Shown here one piece after another: positions 19,803-29,618 of a stretch of 64,000 nt of DNA (position 1 is the stretch's first letter; every line of letters begins with the position of its first letter). The notes under the pieces were generated by a model. That model was not told the origin of the DNA. It ran no database searches and was given only the letters and a program-made list of their open reading frames with translations. Origin of the DNA: Bradyrhizobium sp. CB82. GTDB taxonomy: Bacteria; Pseudomonadota; Alphaproteobacteria; Rhizobiales; Xanthobacteraceae. Both the position numbers and the translations under genes were made by a program. The stretch is taken from NCBI RefSeq assembly GCF_029714405.1, contig NZ_CP121650.1, forward strand, positions 1-64,000, written 5' to 3'.

Positions 19803-21296
19803 TTAGATCCCCGCCATCATCACGTATTTGATCTCGACATATTCCTCCATGCCGTGATGCGAACCCTCGCGGCCAAGACCACTCTCCTTCACGCCGCCAA
19901 AGGGCGCGACTTCCGTCGTGATCAGGCCGGTGTTGACGCCGACCATGCCCGCCTCCAGCGCCTCGGCAACGCGCCAGACGCGACCGAGGTCGCGGGAATA
20001 GAAATAGGAGGCAAGACCAAACGGCGAGTTGTTGCACATCGCGATCACCTCGGCTTCGTCCTTGAAACGAAACACCGGCGCGAGCGGGCCAAAGGTTTCT
20101 TCATGCGCAACGAGTGCGTCCGGCTTGACGTTGGCGAGCACCGTCGGCTCGAAGAAGCTGCCGCCGAGCGCATGGCGCTTACCGCCGGTGACGATCTTCG
20201 CACCGCCCTTCACCGCGTCCGCAATGTGCTTCTCGACTTTGTCGACCGCTTCCAAGTTGATCAGCGGGCCCTGCACCACGCCGGCCTCGGTGCCGTCGCC
20301 GATCTTCATTGCCGCGACCTTCTTTGAAAGCTTCTCGACGAACTCGTCGTAGATCTTGTCCTGGGCGTAGATGCGGTTGGCGCAGACGCAGGTCTGGCCC
20401 ATGTTGCGGTATTTCGAGACGATCGCGCCCTCGACCGCGGCGTCGATATCGGCATCGTCGAACACCACGAAGGGCGCGTTGCCGCCGAGCTCGAGGCCGA
20501 GCTTCTTCACACCGACGGAGGCTTGTTGATAAAGAATCTTGCCGACTTCGGTCGAGCCGGTGAAGCCGACGAAACGCACGGCGGGATGCTCGCACAGCAC
20601 CTTGCCGATCGCCGACGAGTTGCCGGTGACGATGTTGAACACGCCCTTCGGCACGCCGGCCTTTTCGGCGAGCGCGACCAGCGCAAGCGCCGTCAGCGGC
20701 GTTTCATTCGCGGGCTTGAGCACCACGGTGCAGCCGGCCGCGAGCGCAGGCGAGACCTTGCGGGTGATCATGGAGCAGGGAAAGTTCCACGGCGTAATCG
20801 CGCCGCAAACTCCGATCGGCTGCTTGACCGCAAGCAGGCGCGCGTCGGGACGCTGGGTCGGGATGGTCTCGCCATAGACGCGGCGGGCCTCCTCCGCGAA
20901 GAATTCGACATAGGCGCCACCGATATCGACCTCGCCGAGGGCCTCGGTGAGCGGCTTGCCCTGCTCCGAGGTGAGGATCAGTGCCAGATCTTCGCGATTG
21001 GCCGCAATCAATTCGAACCATTTGCGCAGGATATTGGAGCGCTGTTTTGCCGTCAGCCTGGCCCAGGCCGGAAACGCCCGCTCGGCGGCTTCCACCGCCT
21101 GCGTGGTCTCCGCCGTGCTCATAACCGGGATTTTGGCGAGCTCGACGCCGTTCGCTGGATTGGCCACCGGCCGCGACGGCGTGCCGACCCAGGCGCCGTC
21201 GATGTAGCAGGCCTCACGCAGGAGCGAGGGGTCCTTCAACCGGTCGCGCAGGGTGGAGGTGGATTGCGAGGCGCGTGCGGCGGCGGTCGGGGTCAT
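19803..21296 (-). CDS. gabD: NAD(P)-dependent succinate-semialdehyde dehydrogenase
   Basis: This aldehyde dehydrogenase oxidises succinate semialdehyde to succinate, the last step of the GABA shunt, in the cytoplasm. The 497-residue product has the ALDH elements in order: TPWNFPCSMITRKVSPALAA near 168-187 for cofactor binding, GFTGSTEVGK near 244-253, the general-base Glu269 in LELGGNAPF, and the nucleophile Cys303 in GQTCVCANR. EETFGPLAPVFRF near 402 is typical of the GabD subfamily, whose Cys-x-Cys site can form a redox-sensitive disulfide. No gabT or transporter is adjacent. Exact substrate is inferred from subfamily motifs; related semialdehyde dehydrogenases (glutarate, malonate) remain possible. 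Confidence 0.88.
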   Translation of the reverse strand: MTPTAAARASQSTSTLRDRLKDPSLLREACYIDGAWVGTPSRPVANPANGVELAKIPVMSTAETTQAVEAAERAFPAWARLTAKQRSNILRKWFELIAANREDLALILTSEQGKPLTEALGEVDIGGAYVEFFAEEARRVYGETIPTQRPDARLLAVKQPIGVCGAITPWNFPCSMITRKVSPALAAGCTVVLKPANETPLTALALVALAEKAGVPKGVFNIVTGNSSAIGKVLCEHPAVRFVGFTGSTEVGKILYQQASVGVKKLGLELGGNAPFVVFDDADIDAAVEGAIVSKYRNMGQTCVCANRIYAQDKIYDEFVEKLSKKVAAMKIGDGTEAGVVQGPLINLEAVDKVEKHIADAVKGGAKIVTGGKRHALGGSFFEPTVLANVKPDALVAHEETFGPLAPVFRFKDEAEVIAMCNNSPFGLASYFYSRDLGRVWRVAEALEAGMVGVNTGLITTEVAPFGGVKESGLGREGSHHGMEEYVEIKYVMMAGI

Positions 21297-21408
21297 GGCG
21301 TTGCTCCTTAGGCTCTCGGATTAGCCCGGAATATAGGAGCAACCGGCGCACAATGCACCGGTGCGCAACGCACAGCAGCGTCAAGCTAAGCTGGGGGCAA
21401 CGGCCGCC

Positions 21409-21729
21409 TCAGGCAGCGCCGCTCATATAGGTCTCGCGGCGGCCGATCATGCGCTCTGCAGCCGCCTTTGCGTCGGCCTTGGTCGAGGTCGCACAGGTCC
21501 GGTATTCGAGATCGGGCACGGCCGTGGTAGCGCGCCGGCCGAACCACGACTTCGAGCCGACCGGCAGCAGTGCCAGGGCCTGCGCCAGATTGTCGACCGC
21601 TCCGAAGGAATATAGCGCGCCGGTACCGGCTATCCGGACTTCGTAAACGCCAGGCGAAATCGGCGCCTCGAGGTTCTCGCCCCGTCCGGCACGGGGATAG
21701 CGCTTCCATTCGCTCCAGGTCGAAATCAT
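21409..21729 (-). CDS. Conserved hypothetical protein, GIY-YIG-like N-terminal region
   Basis: The 106-residue product begins MISTWSEWKRYPRAGRGE and continues with APISPGVYEVRIAGTGALYSFG. The GVYEVR...YSFG pattern is like the two short strands of a GIY-YIG nuclease domain, but the usual catalytic Arg, Glu and Asn are not evident in the remaining residues (WFGRRATT, DLEYRTCATSTKADA). I therefore call it a GIY-YIG-like orphan, probably without nuclease activity. The C-terminal half is alanine/lysine rich and helical. The frame is open to 21837, but Met at 21729 is preferred since the homologous-looking part begins there. Neighbours give no clue to function. Confidence 0.6.
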   Translation of the reverse strand: MISTWSEWKRYPRAGRGENLEAPISPGVYEVRIAGTGALYSFGAVDNLAQALALLPVGSKSWFGRRATTAVPDLEYRTCATSTKADAKAAAERMIGRRETYMSGAA

Positions 21730-22051
21730 CTTAAGCCCCCTTGCGGCCATCGAAGCCGCCAAGATTTGCATCAATCGTTTGATCAGCCGCGTCGATTTGG
21801 CCGTGTCCTGAACGCCTTGGTGCACAAAATGTCGCAAAGCATATGCCCGAAGCTCGCCTGACGCCCAGCGAGGTCATCCCCCACAGATTGTGACGAGCTG
21901 TTGCAGTTTGGTCCCGCTGTCGTCCTTCGCGAGCGACCCGCCGTCAAGTCACGACATCGCGAACGGCGCGAGAGTTGAGATGCTTGCCGCACGTGGTTTG
22001 CGGGAGGACAATCGATCACTTCCAACAATAATCAAACCGGAGGAAATGCGC
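21730..22051. other. Divergent intergenic region, 322 bases
   Basis: This lies between the GIY-YIG-like orphan (minus strand) and the second serine hydrolase (plus strand). Both frames can be extended into it (to 21837 and from 21890), but the extra residues are not protein-like. No repeat family, terminator or convincing promoter was recognised. The clearest element is the Shine-Dalgarno GGAGG at 22039-22043, which points to ATG 22052 (eight bases away) rather than ATG 22046 as the hydrolase start. Confidence 0.45.
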
Positions 22052-23245
22052 ATGCAAGGCAAAGCTCAGATCGATCAGGTTCTGCGCCAGAAGAGCGACG
22101 CGAAGGAGATTCCCGGTGTCGTCGCCATCGCCGCGAGCGGTAACGATGTGCTCTATGAGGGCGCGTTCGGCAAGCGCGACCTGTCCAAATCCGATGCGAT
22201 GACGCTCGACAGCGTGTTCTGGATCGCCTCGATGACGAAGGCGATCACCGCGGCCGGCGCGATGCAACTGGTCGAACAGGGCAAGCTGTCGCTGGATGCG
22301 CCGATCGGCAAGCTCTTGCCCGATCTCGCCGCGCCGCAGGTGCTCGAAGGCTTTGACGCCAAGGGCGAGCCGAAGCTGCGGCCGGCGAAGGGAGCGATCA
22401 CGCTGCGTCAGCTCATGACGCATACAGCCGGCTTTGCCTACAACATTTGGAACGGCGACTGCGCTCAATATCTGGAGAAGACCGGAACCCCGAACATCTT
22501 CTCCTGCCAGAACGTCGCGCTGAAGACGCCAATCATGTCCGATCCCGGCACGCGCTGGGAATATGGCATCAACATCGACTTCGTCGGCAAGGCGGTGGAA
22601 GCTGCGAGCGGCAAGCGCCTAGATGCCTATCTGCGCGACCACATGTTCACGCCGCTCGGCATGAACGACACCGGCTTCAAGATCACCGACAACATGCGCC
22701 AGCAGCTGGTCGCCACGCATGCACGCGGCGAGGATGGATCGCTGGCGCCGATCCCGTTCGAGATCGAGCAGAATCCGGAATTCCACATGGGCGGCGGTGG
22801 CCTTTACAGCACTGCCGGTGACTACATCAAGTTCACGCAGATGATCCTCAACAAGGGCCGCGGCAACGGCAACCAGGTGCTGAAGCCCGAGACGGTCGCT
22901 CTGATGGGCCAGAACCACATCGGCGATCTCACCATTGGCAGGATGACGACGACGGCGCCCATGTACACCAACGATGTCGATCTCTTCCCAGACATCGTGA
23001 AGAAGTGGGGGCTATCCTTCCTGATCAATACCGCCAAGACGCCGGAAGGCCGCAGCGCCGGCAGCCTTGCCTGGGCAGGTCTCGCCAACACCTATTTCTG
23101 GATCGACCCCGCGCGCGATGTTTCCGGCGTTATCCTGATGCAAGTGTTGCCGTTCGTCGACGCTAAATGCCTTGAGGCCTTCGCCGGCTTCGAACGTGGC
23201 GTCTATGCCGGGCTCGATGCAGGAAGCGGGCAGAGGGCGGCATAG
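22052..23245 (+). CDS. Serine hydrolase, class C beta-lactamase fold, cytoplasmic
   Basis: The 397-residue product has the serine beta-lactamase/esterase fold: SxxK at Ser60-Met-Thr-Lys63, LMTHTAGFAYNIW near 121-133, and a second-site Tyr171 in WEYGINIDFVG. HMGGGGLYSTAGDY near 250 matches the late motif of EstB/1,4-butanediol diacrylate esterase-type enzymes, so an esterase is the best guess. No signal peptide is seen from the chosen start, so it is probably cytoplasmic, unlike the exported relative at 14218-15645. The start at 22052 is set by GGAGG eight bases upstream. It is followed after 116 bases by an acyl-CoA synthetase in the same direction. Confidence 0.83.
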   Translation: MQGKAQIDQVLRQKSDAKEIPGVVAIAASGNDVLYEGAFGKRDLSKSDAMTLDSVFWIASMTKAITAAGAMQLVEQGKLSLDAPIGKLLPDLAAPQVLEGFDAKGEPKLRPAKGAITLRQLMTHTAGFAYNIWNGDCAQYLEKTGTPNIFSCQNVALKTPIMSDPGTRWEYGINIDFVGKAVEAASGKRLDAYLRDHMFTPLGMNDTGFKITDNMRQQLVATHARGEDGSLAPIPFEIEQNPEFHMGGGGLYSTAGDYIKFTQMILNKGRGNGNQVLKPETVALMGQNHIGDLTIGRMTTTAPMYTNDVDLFPDIVKKWGLSFLINTAKTPEGRSAGSLAWAGLANTYFWIDPARDVSGVILMQVLPFVDAKCLEAFAGFERGVYAGLDAGSGQRAA

Positions 23246-23361
23246 CCCCTTAAGTCTAATACGCGCCGTATCGCGCGCGCTCACAACAGGATGTACCGTG
23301 CCCCGAAGGCCCTCGCCCTCGGGGCGCGTGGCAACCATGAACCAGGCTGGAGGACACGACC

Positions 23362-25056
23362 TTGGCAGACAAAGCCGACAGTTACGTTTGTGGCATCTCC
23401 GACACGCCGCTGCTCGGCGACACCATCGGCCGCTGCCTCGACCTGGCGGTGCGGCGCTGGGGCGATCGTGAGGCGCTGGTCTCGCCCAGCCACGGCGTGC
23501 GATGGACCTGGAAGGAATTTGCTGAACGGGTCGACGCGCTCGCCGCCGGCTTCCTTGCACTCGGTCTTGAGCGGGGGCAGCGGATCGGCATCTGGTCGCT
23601 GAACCGCCCGGAATGGACACTGACCCAGTTCGCAGCCGCCAAGGCCGGGCTGATCCTGGTGACGATCAATCCCGCCTATCGCCTGAGTGAACTGGAATTC
23701 GCGCTTCACAAGGTCGGCTGCGCGGCGATCGTCACCGCGACGAGCTTCAAGACCAGCAACTACATGGAGATGCTCAACGCGCTGCTGCCGGAGCTTGCCA
23801 GCGCCAGGCCCGGACAATTGCGCGCGGCGCGGCTACCCGATTTGCGCATTGTCATCCAGATCGGCAGCCCCGCCGCATCCGGCACGATCCCGTTCGACGA
23901 AGTCGCACGGCTGGGCGGCGCCCGTCACCGCGAGCAGTTGGCCGCGCTCGGCGCGTCCTTGCAGTTCGACGATCCCGTCAACATCCAGTTCACCAGCGGC
24001 ACGACGGGATCGCCCAAAGGCGTGACACTGACCCATCACAACATCCTCAACAACGGCTATTTCACCGGCCGCGCGATGCGCCTCACCGAGACGGATCGCA
24101 TCTGCATTGCCGTGCCGCTCTATCACTGCTTTGGCATGGTGATGGGCAACCTCGCCTCCGTGACGCTCGGCGCGGCCATGGTCTACCCCGGCGAGGGCTT
24201 TGATCCGCTCATAACGCTGCGCACGATCGAGCAGGAGAAGTGCACCGCAGTCTACGGCGTGCCGACCATGTTCATCGCCGAGCTCGACCATCCCGAGTTC
24301 TCGACCTTCAACCTGACATCGCTGCGCACCGGCATCATGGCCGGAGCGCCATGCCCGATCGAGGTGATGAAGCGCGTCAACACCGAGATGAACATGCGGG
24401 AGGTGACGATCGCTTACGGCATGACCGAAACCAGTCCGGTCAGCTTCCAGAGCGCGGTCGACGATCCGCTCGAACGCCGCGTCTCCACCGTCGGACGCAT
24501 TCATCCGTATGTCGAGGTCAAGGTCGTCGACCTCGACGGCAAGATCGTCACGCGCGGCGAACGCGGCGAGCTCTGCACCCGCGGCTACAGCGTCATGCTG
24601 GGTTATTGGGAGGACAAGGAAAAGACCGCCGACGTGCTCGACGCCAACGGCTGGATGCACACCGGCGACCTCGCCACCATCGACGACGAAGGTTATTGCA
24701 ACATCGTGGGCCGCATCAAGGACATGGTGATCCGCGGCGGCGAGAACCTCTATCCGCGCGAGATCGAGGAATTCCTCTATCGCCACCCCAAGATCCAGGA
24801 CGTGCAGATCTTTGGCGTGGCAGACAACCGCTATGGCGAGGAGCTCTGCGCCTGGATCCGCGTCAGATCAGGCGAGAAGCTCACGGCCGAAGAGGTCCGC
24901 GCCTTCTGCGAAGGCCAGATCGCGCACAACAAGATCCCGCGCTACGTGGAGTTCGTCGACGAATTCCCGATGACCGTGACGGGAAAGATCCAGAAGTTTC
25001 TGATGCGAGATGCCGTGGAGAAACGGCTCGGGCTGAAGGCGGCCAAGACGGCGTGA
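23362..25056 (+). CDS. Acyl-CoA synthetase (AMP-binding)
   Basis: The 564-residue product is an ANL-superfamily adenylating enzyme that activates a carboxylic acid, most likely a fatty acid, to its CoA thioester with ATP. The P-loop-like motif [16 protein letters not shown] lies near 211-226, YGMTETSP near 353, the hinge region [12 protein letters not shown] near 431, and the catalytic lysine in VTGKIQKF near the C-terminus. It is closest in layout to FadD3/medium-to-long-chain acyl-CoA synthetases. The start is TTG at 23362 with GGAGG about eight bases upstream; no ATG fits. It may be co-transcribed with the preceding esterase-like gene, which could release acids for activation. Exact chain length is unknown. 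Confidence 0.87.
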   Translation: MADKADSYVCGISDTPLLGDTIGRCLDLAVRRWGDREALVSPSHGVRWTWKEFAERVDALAAGFLALGLERGQRIGIWSLNRPEWTLTQFAAAKAGLILVTINPAYRLSELEFALHKVGCAAIVTATSFKTSNYMEMLNALLPELASARPGQLRAARLPDLRIVIQIGSPAASGTIPFDEVARLGGARHREQLAALGASLQFDDPVNIQFTSGTTGSPKGVTLTHHNILNNGYFTGRAMRLTETDRICIAVPLYHCFGMVMGNLASVTLGAAMVYPGEGFDPLITLRTIEQEKCTAVYGVPTMFIAELDHPEFSTFNLTSLRTGIMAGAPCPIEVMKRVNTEMNMREVTIAYGMTETSPVSFQSAVDDPLERRVSTVGRIHPYVEVKVVDLDGKIVTRGERGELCTRGYSVMLGYWEDKEKTADVLDANGWMHTGDLATIDDEGYCNIVGRIKDMVIRGGENLYPREIEEFLYRHPKIQDVQIFGVADNRYGEELCAWIRVRSGEKLTAEEVRAFCEGQIAHNKIPRYVEFVDEFPMTVTGKIQKFLMRDAVEKRLGLKAAKTA

Positions 25057-25082
25057 GAGGGAGCGCAATTCCATCACAAGTG

Positions 25083-25185
25083 AGCTGTCATTCCCCGCGA
25101 AGGCGGGGAATCCAGTACGCCGCGGCTTCTTCGTATCCTACCGGCGTCTCTGGGATACTGGATCGCCCGGTCAAGCCGGGCGATG
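25083..25185. repeat. Palindromic repeat (class D): two hairpins around a GTACGCCGCGGCTTCT core
   Basis: The first hairpin has ATTCCCCGC arms (25090-25098 and 25103-25111). The core GTACGCCGCGGCTTCTTCG follows. The second hairpin has ATCGCCCGG arms (25162-25170 and 25176-25184). The left half recurs on the opposite strand at 59155-59200, so it is an interspersed family. It belongs to a well-known type of Bradyrhizobium intergenic repeat. Confidence 0.75.
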
Positions 25186-25218
25186 ACAGTTGAAGGTTTG
25201 GCGCGCCCAGCATCCACA

Positions 25219-25306
25219 TCGTCATTGCGAGCGAAGCGAAGCAATCCAGAATCTTTCCGCGGTGACAGTCTGGATTGCTTCGTCGCTTCGCTCCTCGCAA
25301 TGACGG
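25219..25306. repeat. Long inverted repeat, about 30-bp arms
   Basis: The left arm (25221-25250, starting GTCATTGCGAGCGAAGCGAA) pairs with the right arm (25269-25304, ending CCTCGCAATGAC), with a few extra bases in the right arm. The central loop is about 18 bases. The words CATTGCGAGCGAAGCGAAGC and GATTGCTTCG...CGCAATGAC are characteristic of a repeat dispersed through alphaproteobacterial genomes. It sits directly after the class D element, between the convergent acyl-CoA synthetase and PfkB kinase genes. Confidence 0.75.
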
Positions 25307-25320
25307 CGGAGAGAAGTCCG

Positions 25321-26322
25321 CTACACCCCCAACCCGCGCTGCTGCGCCAGCTCCTTGAGCGACACCTGCGGACGTGCACCGATGTGCTGGATCACTTCGG
25401 CCGCGGCGAGCGCGCCGAGCCGGCCGCATTGCTCGTAGGGCAAATCGCGCGAGAGGCCGAACAGGAAGCCGGCGGCAAAGAGATCGCCGGCGCCGGTGGT
25501 ATCGACGAGCTTGTCGATCGGGGAGGCCGGCACGGCAACGGCTTCTTCGGACGACACCACCATACAGCCCTTCTCGCTGCGCGTGACGATACCCAGATTG
25601 ACGTCGTTGCGGAGTTGCTTGAGCGCGGTGTCGAAGTCGGAGGTCATGTAGAGCGAGTGCAGCTCGGACTCGTTGGCGAACACGATATCGACGGTGCCGT
25701 TACGCATCAGCGACAGGAATTCGTCGCGGTAGCGGTCTACGCAGAACGAATCCGACAGCGTCAGCGCCACCCTGCGGCGCGCATCGTGCGCAATCTTCGC
25801 CGCCTTGACGAAAGCATCCTTGGCGTTTTCGGGATCCCAGAGATAACCCTCGAGATAGACGATTGCAGCGCCAGCGATCTCGGCCGGGTCGATATCGGCG
25901 GGCGACAGGTCCTGCGCCGCGCCGAGATAGGTGTTCATGGTGCGCTCGCCATCCGCGGTCACCAGGATGTAGGAGCAGCCGGTGGCCGGACCATCCTTGG
26001 CGGCCGGCGTGTTGAAGGCAACGCCGGCGGCGCGGATGTCGTGCGCATAGAGCTTGCCGATCTGGTCGTCCTTGACCTTGCCGACATAGGCGGCGCGCGC
26101 ACCCAGGCTTCCGATGCCGACGATGGTGTTGGCGGCCGAGCCACCCGAGACTTCAGTCGCCGGGCCCATATCCATGTAGATCGCGGCGGCGCGCGCCTCG
26201 TCGATCAGGGACATGCTGCCCTTGGTCATGCCATGCTTGGCGAGAAAAGCCTCATCCGTCCGGACCAGCACGTCGAACAGCGCGTTGCCGATCCCCAAGA
26301 CGTCGTATTTTGCGTCAGCCAT
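25321..26322 (-). CDS. Adenosine kinase-like PfkB-family sugar/nucleoside kinase
   Basis: The 333-residue product belongs to the PfkB (ribokinase) superfamily, which phosphorylates sugars or nucleosides with ATP. The N-terminal signature GGSAANTIVGIGSLGA lies near 60-75 and the C-terminal DTTGAGDLFAAGF near 274-286, with Asp280 as the likely catalytic base. Overall it most resembles rhizobial proteins annotated as adenosine kinase, which recycle adenosine to AMP; a cytoplasmic role is expected. The ATG at 26322 has AAGGTGAATGGCTG context. It is divergent from murJ with 124 bases between. The true substrate could be adenosine, ribose or another sugar. Confidence 0.85.
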   Translation of the reverse strand: MADAKYDVLGIGNALFDVLVRTDEAFLAKHGMTKGSMSLIDEARAAAIYMDMGPATEVSGGSAANTIVGIGSLGARAAYVGKVKDDQIGKLYAHDIRAAGVAFNTPAAKDGPATGCSYILVTADGERTMNTYLGAAQDLSPADIDPAEIAGAAIVYLEGYLWDPENAKDAFVKAAKIAHDARRRVALTLSDSFCVDRYRDEFLSLMRNGTVDIVFANESELHSLYMTSDFDTALKQLRNDVNLGIVTRSEKGCMVVSSEEAVAVPASPIDKLVDTTGAGDLFAAGFLFGLSRDLPYEQCGRLGALAAAEVIQHIGARPQVSLKELAQQRGLGV

Positions 26323-26446
26323 TCACCTTGATCCTGTTGCCCGGTTGCGAAGCCGCGGAAAATCCGCTTCCTACGCCTTGAAAATCCGGCTCGCGGCCTA
26401 TCACGACCGACCCCAGGCGAGCAAGCAACGGTATTATTCGGGCCCG

Positions 26447-27997
26447 ATGATCCGCTCCTTCCTGACAGTCTCGACGGGAACATTGGCCTCACGGCTGCTG
26501 GGGTTCGCGCGCGATTCTCTGATCGCGGCGCTGCTCGGCACGGGCGCGGTGGCCGATGCGTTCCTGGCCGCGTTCCAGCTCATCAACGTGGTGCGGCGGC
26601 TGCTCAGCGAAGGCGCGCTGAATGCCGCGCTGGTCCCGGCCTGGCTGCGCACGCGCGAGCGCGACGGCGAAGAGGCCGCGGCGGCCTTCGCCGGCCGTGT
26701 GCTGGGCACGATCAGTGCGGCGCTGATCGTGGCCTCGATCGTGATCGCGCTCGTGATGCCGCTGATCATCACCGTCATCGCGCCTGGGTTCACCGGAAGC
26801 GACACGCGCGATCTCGCGGTGGCAAACGCGCGGCTGATGCTGCCCTACCTCGCCTTCGCCGGACCGGTCACGGTGCTGATGGGGCTGCTCAATGCGCAAG
26901 GGCGCTTTGCGCTCACAGCGTTCTCGCCGCTGCTGTTCAACATCGCGCTGATCGCCGCGATCGCGGCCCTCCTGCTGGGACACGCCGATGCCGTCGTCGC
27001 CGCGTGGATGCTGGCGGCGGCCGTCGGCGTCGCGGGGCTCCTGCAACTGTTGATGCTGGGCTCACAGCGCAGCGCGCGCCTCGCCACGCCCTTGCGCGTG
27101 ACGTTCGACAAGGACATGCGCGGCTTCTTCGGCAAGGCGATTCCCGGCATGATCGCAAGCTCAGGGCCACAATGGCTGATGGTGGCCGGCGCCATCATCG
27201 CCTCCGCGACGCCGTCCGCGGTCTCCTGGCTCTATTTCGCCAACCGCCTGATCGAATTGCCGCTCGGCATCGTCGGCGTCGCCATGGGCACCGTGCTGGT
27301 GCCGGAACTGACGCGCGCGACCGGTAGCGGCGACCGCCGTGCCGTGGCGCATGCCGAATCGCGGGCGCTCGAGCTCGCCACGGGTCTCGCGCTGCCCGCG
27401 ACCCTGGGCCTGATCGTGCTGGCCGAGCCGATCGTGCGATTGCTGTTCGAGCATGGCGCGTTCGCGACGAGCGACAGTGCGGCCACCGCACGCGCGCTGA
27501 TGGCACTGGCGCTCGGGCTGCCCGCCCATGTCCTGATCAAGGCGCTGTCGCCGGCCTTTTTTGCGCGCGGCGACACCATCGCGCCGCTGATCGCGACCGC
27601 AAAAGGGTTCGTGGTCGCCGTGGCGCTCGCCGTGCTGCTCGGCCATGCCTTCGGTGCGACCGGGATTGCGGCCAGCATCGCCTGCGGCGCCTGGAGCAGC
27701 GCGCTCTCGCTGCTGCGCAAGGGTGCCACCGAATTCGGTTTCGCGGTCGACCCCGCCGCCCGCAAGCGGCTGCCGCGAATCGCGCTCGCCGCGCTCGCCA
27801 TGGGCGGCCTGCTCTGGCTCACGATCGGCATCGCGCCCGCCGGCGGCCACAGCCTGCTCGGGCTGATCGTTCTCGGCCTCCAGATCGCGGGCGGCCTGGC
27901 GGCCTACGGCCTATTCCTAAAACTGTTCGGCATCGCCTCCTGGCGCGAGGCGACTGCCGCCTTGAGGCGGCCGGCGCATCAGGACCGGGGCGCGTAA
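26447..27997 (+). CDS. murJ: Lipid II flippase MurJ
   Basis: MurJ flips lipid II across the inner membrane for peptidoglycan synthesis. The 516-residue product has about 14 predicted membrane segments and the family N-terminus [19 protein letters not shown], followed by [19 protein letters not shown] near 44-62, where the conserved arginines line the cavity. [20 protein letters not shown] near 267 is another family hallmark. The longer open frame from 26213 overlaps the divergent kinase gene, so ATG 26447 is used. trpS follows after 76 bases in the same direction. Placement next to trpS is common in this group. Confidence 0.93.
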   Translation: MIRSFLTVSTGTLASRLLGFARDSLIAALLGTGAVADAFLAAFQLINVVRRLLSEGALNAALVPAWLRTRERDGEEAAAAFAGRVLGTISAALIVASIVIALVMPLIITVIAPGFTGSDTRDLAVANARLMLPYLAFAGPVTVLMGLLNAQGRFALTAFSPLLFNIALIAAIAALLLGHADAVVAAWMLAAAVGVAGLLQLLMLGSQRSARLATPLRVTFDKDMRGFFGKAIPGMIASSGPQWLMVAGAIIASATPSAVSWLYFANRLIELPLGIVGVAMGTVLVPELTRATGSGDRRAVAHAESRALELATGLALPATLGLIVLAEPIVRLLFEHGAFATSDSAATARALMALALGLPAHVLIKALSPAFFARGDTIAPLIATAKGFVVAVALAVLLGHAFGATGIAASIACGAWSSALSLLRKGATEFGFAVDPAARKRLPRIALAALAMGGLLWLTIGIAPAGGHSLLGLIVLGLQIAGGLAAYGLFLKLFGIASWREATAALRRPAHQDRGA

Positions 27998-28073
27998 GAA
28001 GCAGCGAATTACACTTGACGGAGCAGCGCCGCTGTTGGAAACGACGGCCCGGCCACTTCCAGGAAGGCTTGCC

Positions 28074-29159
28074 ATGGCATTCGTTGAACGGGTTTTTTCG
28101 GGCGTCCAGCCGACGGGCAATCTGCACCTCGGCAACTATCTCGGCGCGATCGTCAACTTCGTGAAGATGCAGGAAACGCACAACTGCATCTATTGCGTGG
28201 TCGACATGCACGCGATCACGCAAGGAGTGGACGTCTGGGGCGGACCGGCCGAGCTCGCGCGCAATACCCGCGAGGTGACCGCGGCATTCATCGCCAGCGG
28301 CATCGATCCGAAGAAGCACATCGTGTTCAACCAGAGCCAGGTCGCCGGCCACGCCGAGCTCGCCTGGATCTTCAACTGCGTCGCGCGCATGGGCTGGCTC
28401 AACCGCATGACCCAGTTCAAGGAGAAGGCCGGCAAGGACCGCGAGAACGCCTCCGTCGGACTCTACGACTATCCCGTGCTCATGGCGGCCGACATTCTGC
28501 TTTATCGCGCCACGCATGTGCCGGTCGGCGAGGACCAGAAGCAGCATCTCGAGCTCTCGCGCGACATCGCGCAGAAGTTCAACAATGACTTTGGCGATTC
28601 GATTCGTGGTCATGGCTTCGGCGACGGACTGTTCTTCCCGCTCCCCGAGCCGCTGATTACGGGACCGGCGACGCGCGTGATGAGCTTGCGCGACGGCACC
28701 AAGAAGATGTCGAAGTCGGATGCGTCGGACTATTCGCGCATCAATCTGACCGACGATGCCGACACCATTGCGCAGAAGGTCCGCAAGGCGAAGACCGATC
28801 CGGAGCCGCTGCCGACGGAAGAAAAGGGCCTGGAAACGCGCCCCGAGGCCGACAACCTCGTCGGCATCTTCGCCGCGCTGTCCGGCCGGGCCAAAGCCGA
28901 CGTGCTGCGCGATTTCGGCGGCGGCCAGTTCTCCAGCTTCAAGAATGCGCTGGTCGATCTCTGCGTCACAAAGCTCGCGCCAATCGCCGGCGAGATGAAA
29001 CGCCTGGTCGCCGACCCCGGCCACATCGACGCGATCCTCAACGACGGCGCCGACCGCGCGCGCGCGATTGCGGATGAGACCATGGCACTTTCCAAGGACA
29101 TCGTCGGCTTCATCCGCAAGCGCCAGGTAGAGGACCAGCACGTCGATGAGAACACCTGA
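28074..29159 (+). CDS. trpS: Tryptophanyl-tRNA synthetase
   Basis: TrpRS is a class I aminoacyl-tRNA synthetase that charges tRNA-Trp in the cytoplasm. The 361-residue product starts [20 protein letters not shown]; the HLGN at about 17-20 is the HIGH-type motif, and KMSKS is at residues 211-215. [12 protein letters not shown] near 137-148 forms the tryptophan pocket. It is somewhat longer than E. coli TrpRS (334 residues), as is usual in alphaproteobacteria. The ATG at 28074 has CAGGAAGGCTTGCC upstream, giving AGGAAGG at the correct spacing. Its last 14 bases overlap the start of the next gene. Confidence 0.96.
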   Translation: MAFVERVFSGVQPTGNLHLGNYLGAIVNFVKMQETHNCIYCVVDMHAITQGVDVWGGPAELARNTREVTAAFIASGIDPKKHIVFNQSQVAGHAELAWIFNCVARMGWLNRMTQFKEKAGKDRENASVGLYDYPVLMAADILLYRATHVPVGEDQKQHLELSRDIAQKFNNDFGDSIRGHGFGDGLFFPLPEPLITGPATRVMSLRDGTKKMSKSDASDYSRINLTDDADTIAQKVRKAKTDPEPLPTEEKGLETRPEADNLVGIFAALSGRAKADVLRDFGGGQFSSFKNALVDLCVTKLAPIAGEMKRLVADPGHIDAILNDGADRARAIADETMALSKDIVGFIRKRQVEDQHVDENT

Positions 29160-29541
29160 CATCGAACGAGATGGCTGGCGTCTCGACGACGGCGAGGAGC
29201 GTCACCGCGCGGCTCCCGTGACCTTTCAAATCCCGGACGTCGCGACGCGAAAGCTTCTTGAGCCAGGCGATTATGCCAAGTTGATCTTCGAGATTGCAGT
29301 TGAAGGGGACGAATATCCGTCGGTAGAGCGGATGTGGGTGGTCGTCCGCGAGCGCACGGCGAACGGTTATGTCGGTATGCTCGCCAACCAACCCTCCTCC
29401 ATCGCCGAGAACGATCAGTTTTGGCGCGGAACCGAGCTTCCGTTTGACTACCGGCACATCATTTCCGTGCAGCCCGGCGACGCGGAAAGTATCGCAGCCG
29501 CGAAGGCGCCCGTGCCGATCCCCTGGGATCGCTCAGGCTAA
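29146..29541 (+). CDS. DUF2314-like protein of unknown function
   Basis: The 131-residue product is soluble and acidic, with no membrane segment or signal. The block [19 protein letters not shown] then [10 protein letters not shown] (about 36-70) fits the DUF2314 type, a short all-beta domain found in many bacteria with no established biochemical role; some relatives appear next to toxin genes as possible immunity proteins. The start overlaps trpS by 14 bases in another frame, so translation is probably coupled to trpS. The following text [11 protein letters not shown]...HIISVQPGD is also typical. No toxin gene is visible nearby. Confidence 0.65.
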   Translation: MRTPDIERDGWRLDDGEERHRAAPVTFQIPDVATRKLLEPGDYAKLIFEIAVEGDEYPSVERMWVVVRERTANGYVGMLANQPSSIAENDQFWRGTELPFDYRHIISVQPGDAESIAAAKAPVPIPWDRSG

Positions 29542-29618
29542 GCGCTAACCGGCGACACCGCTTGTCGAAGGCCACTACGCCGTGGCAGCATGCCAAGCGG
29601 GGATACGCCGGGACATGC

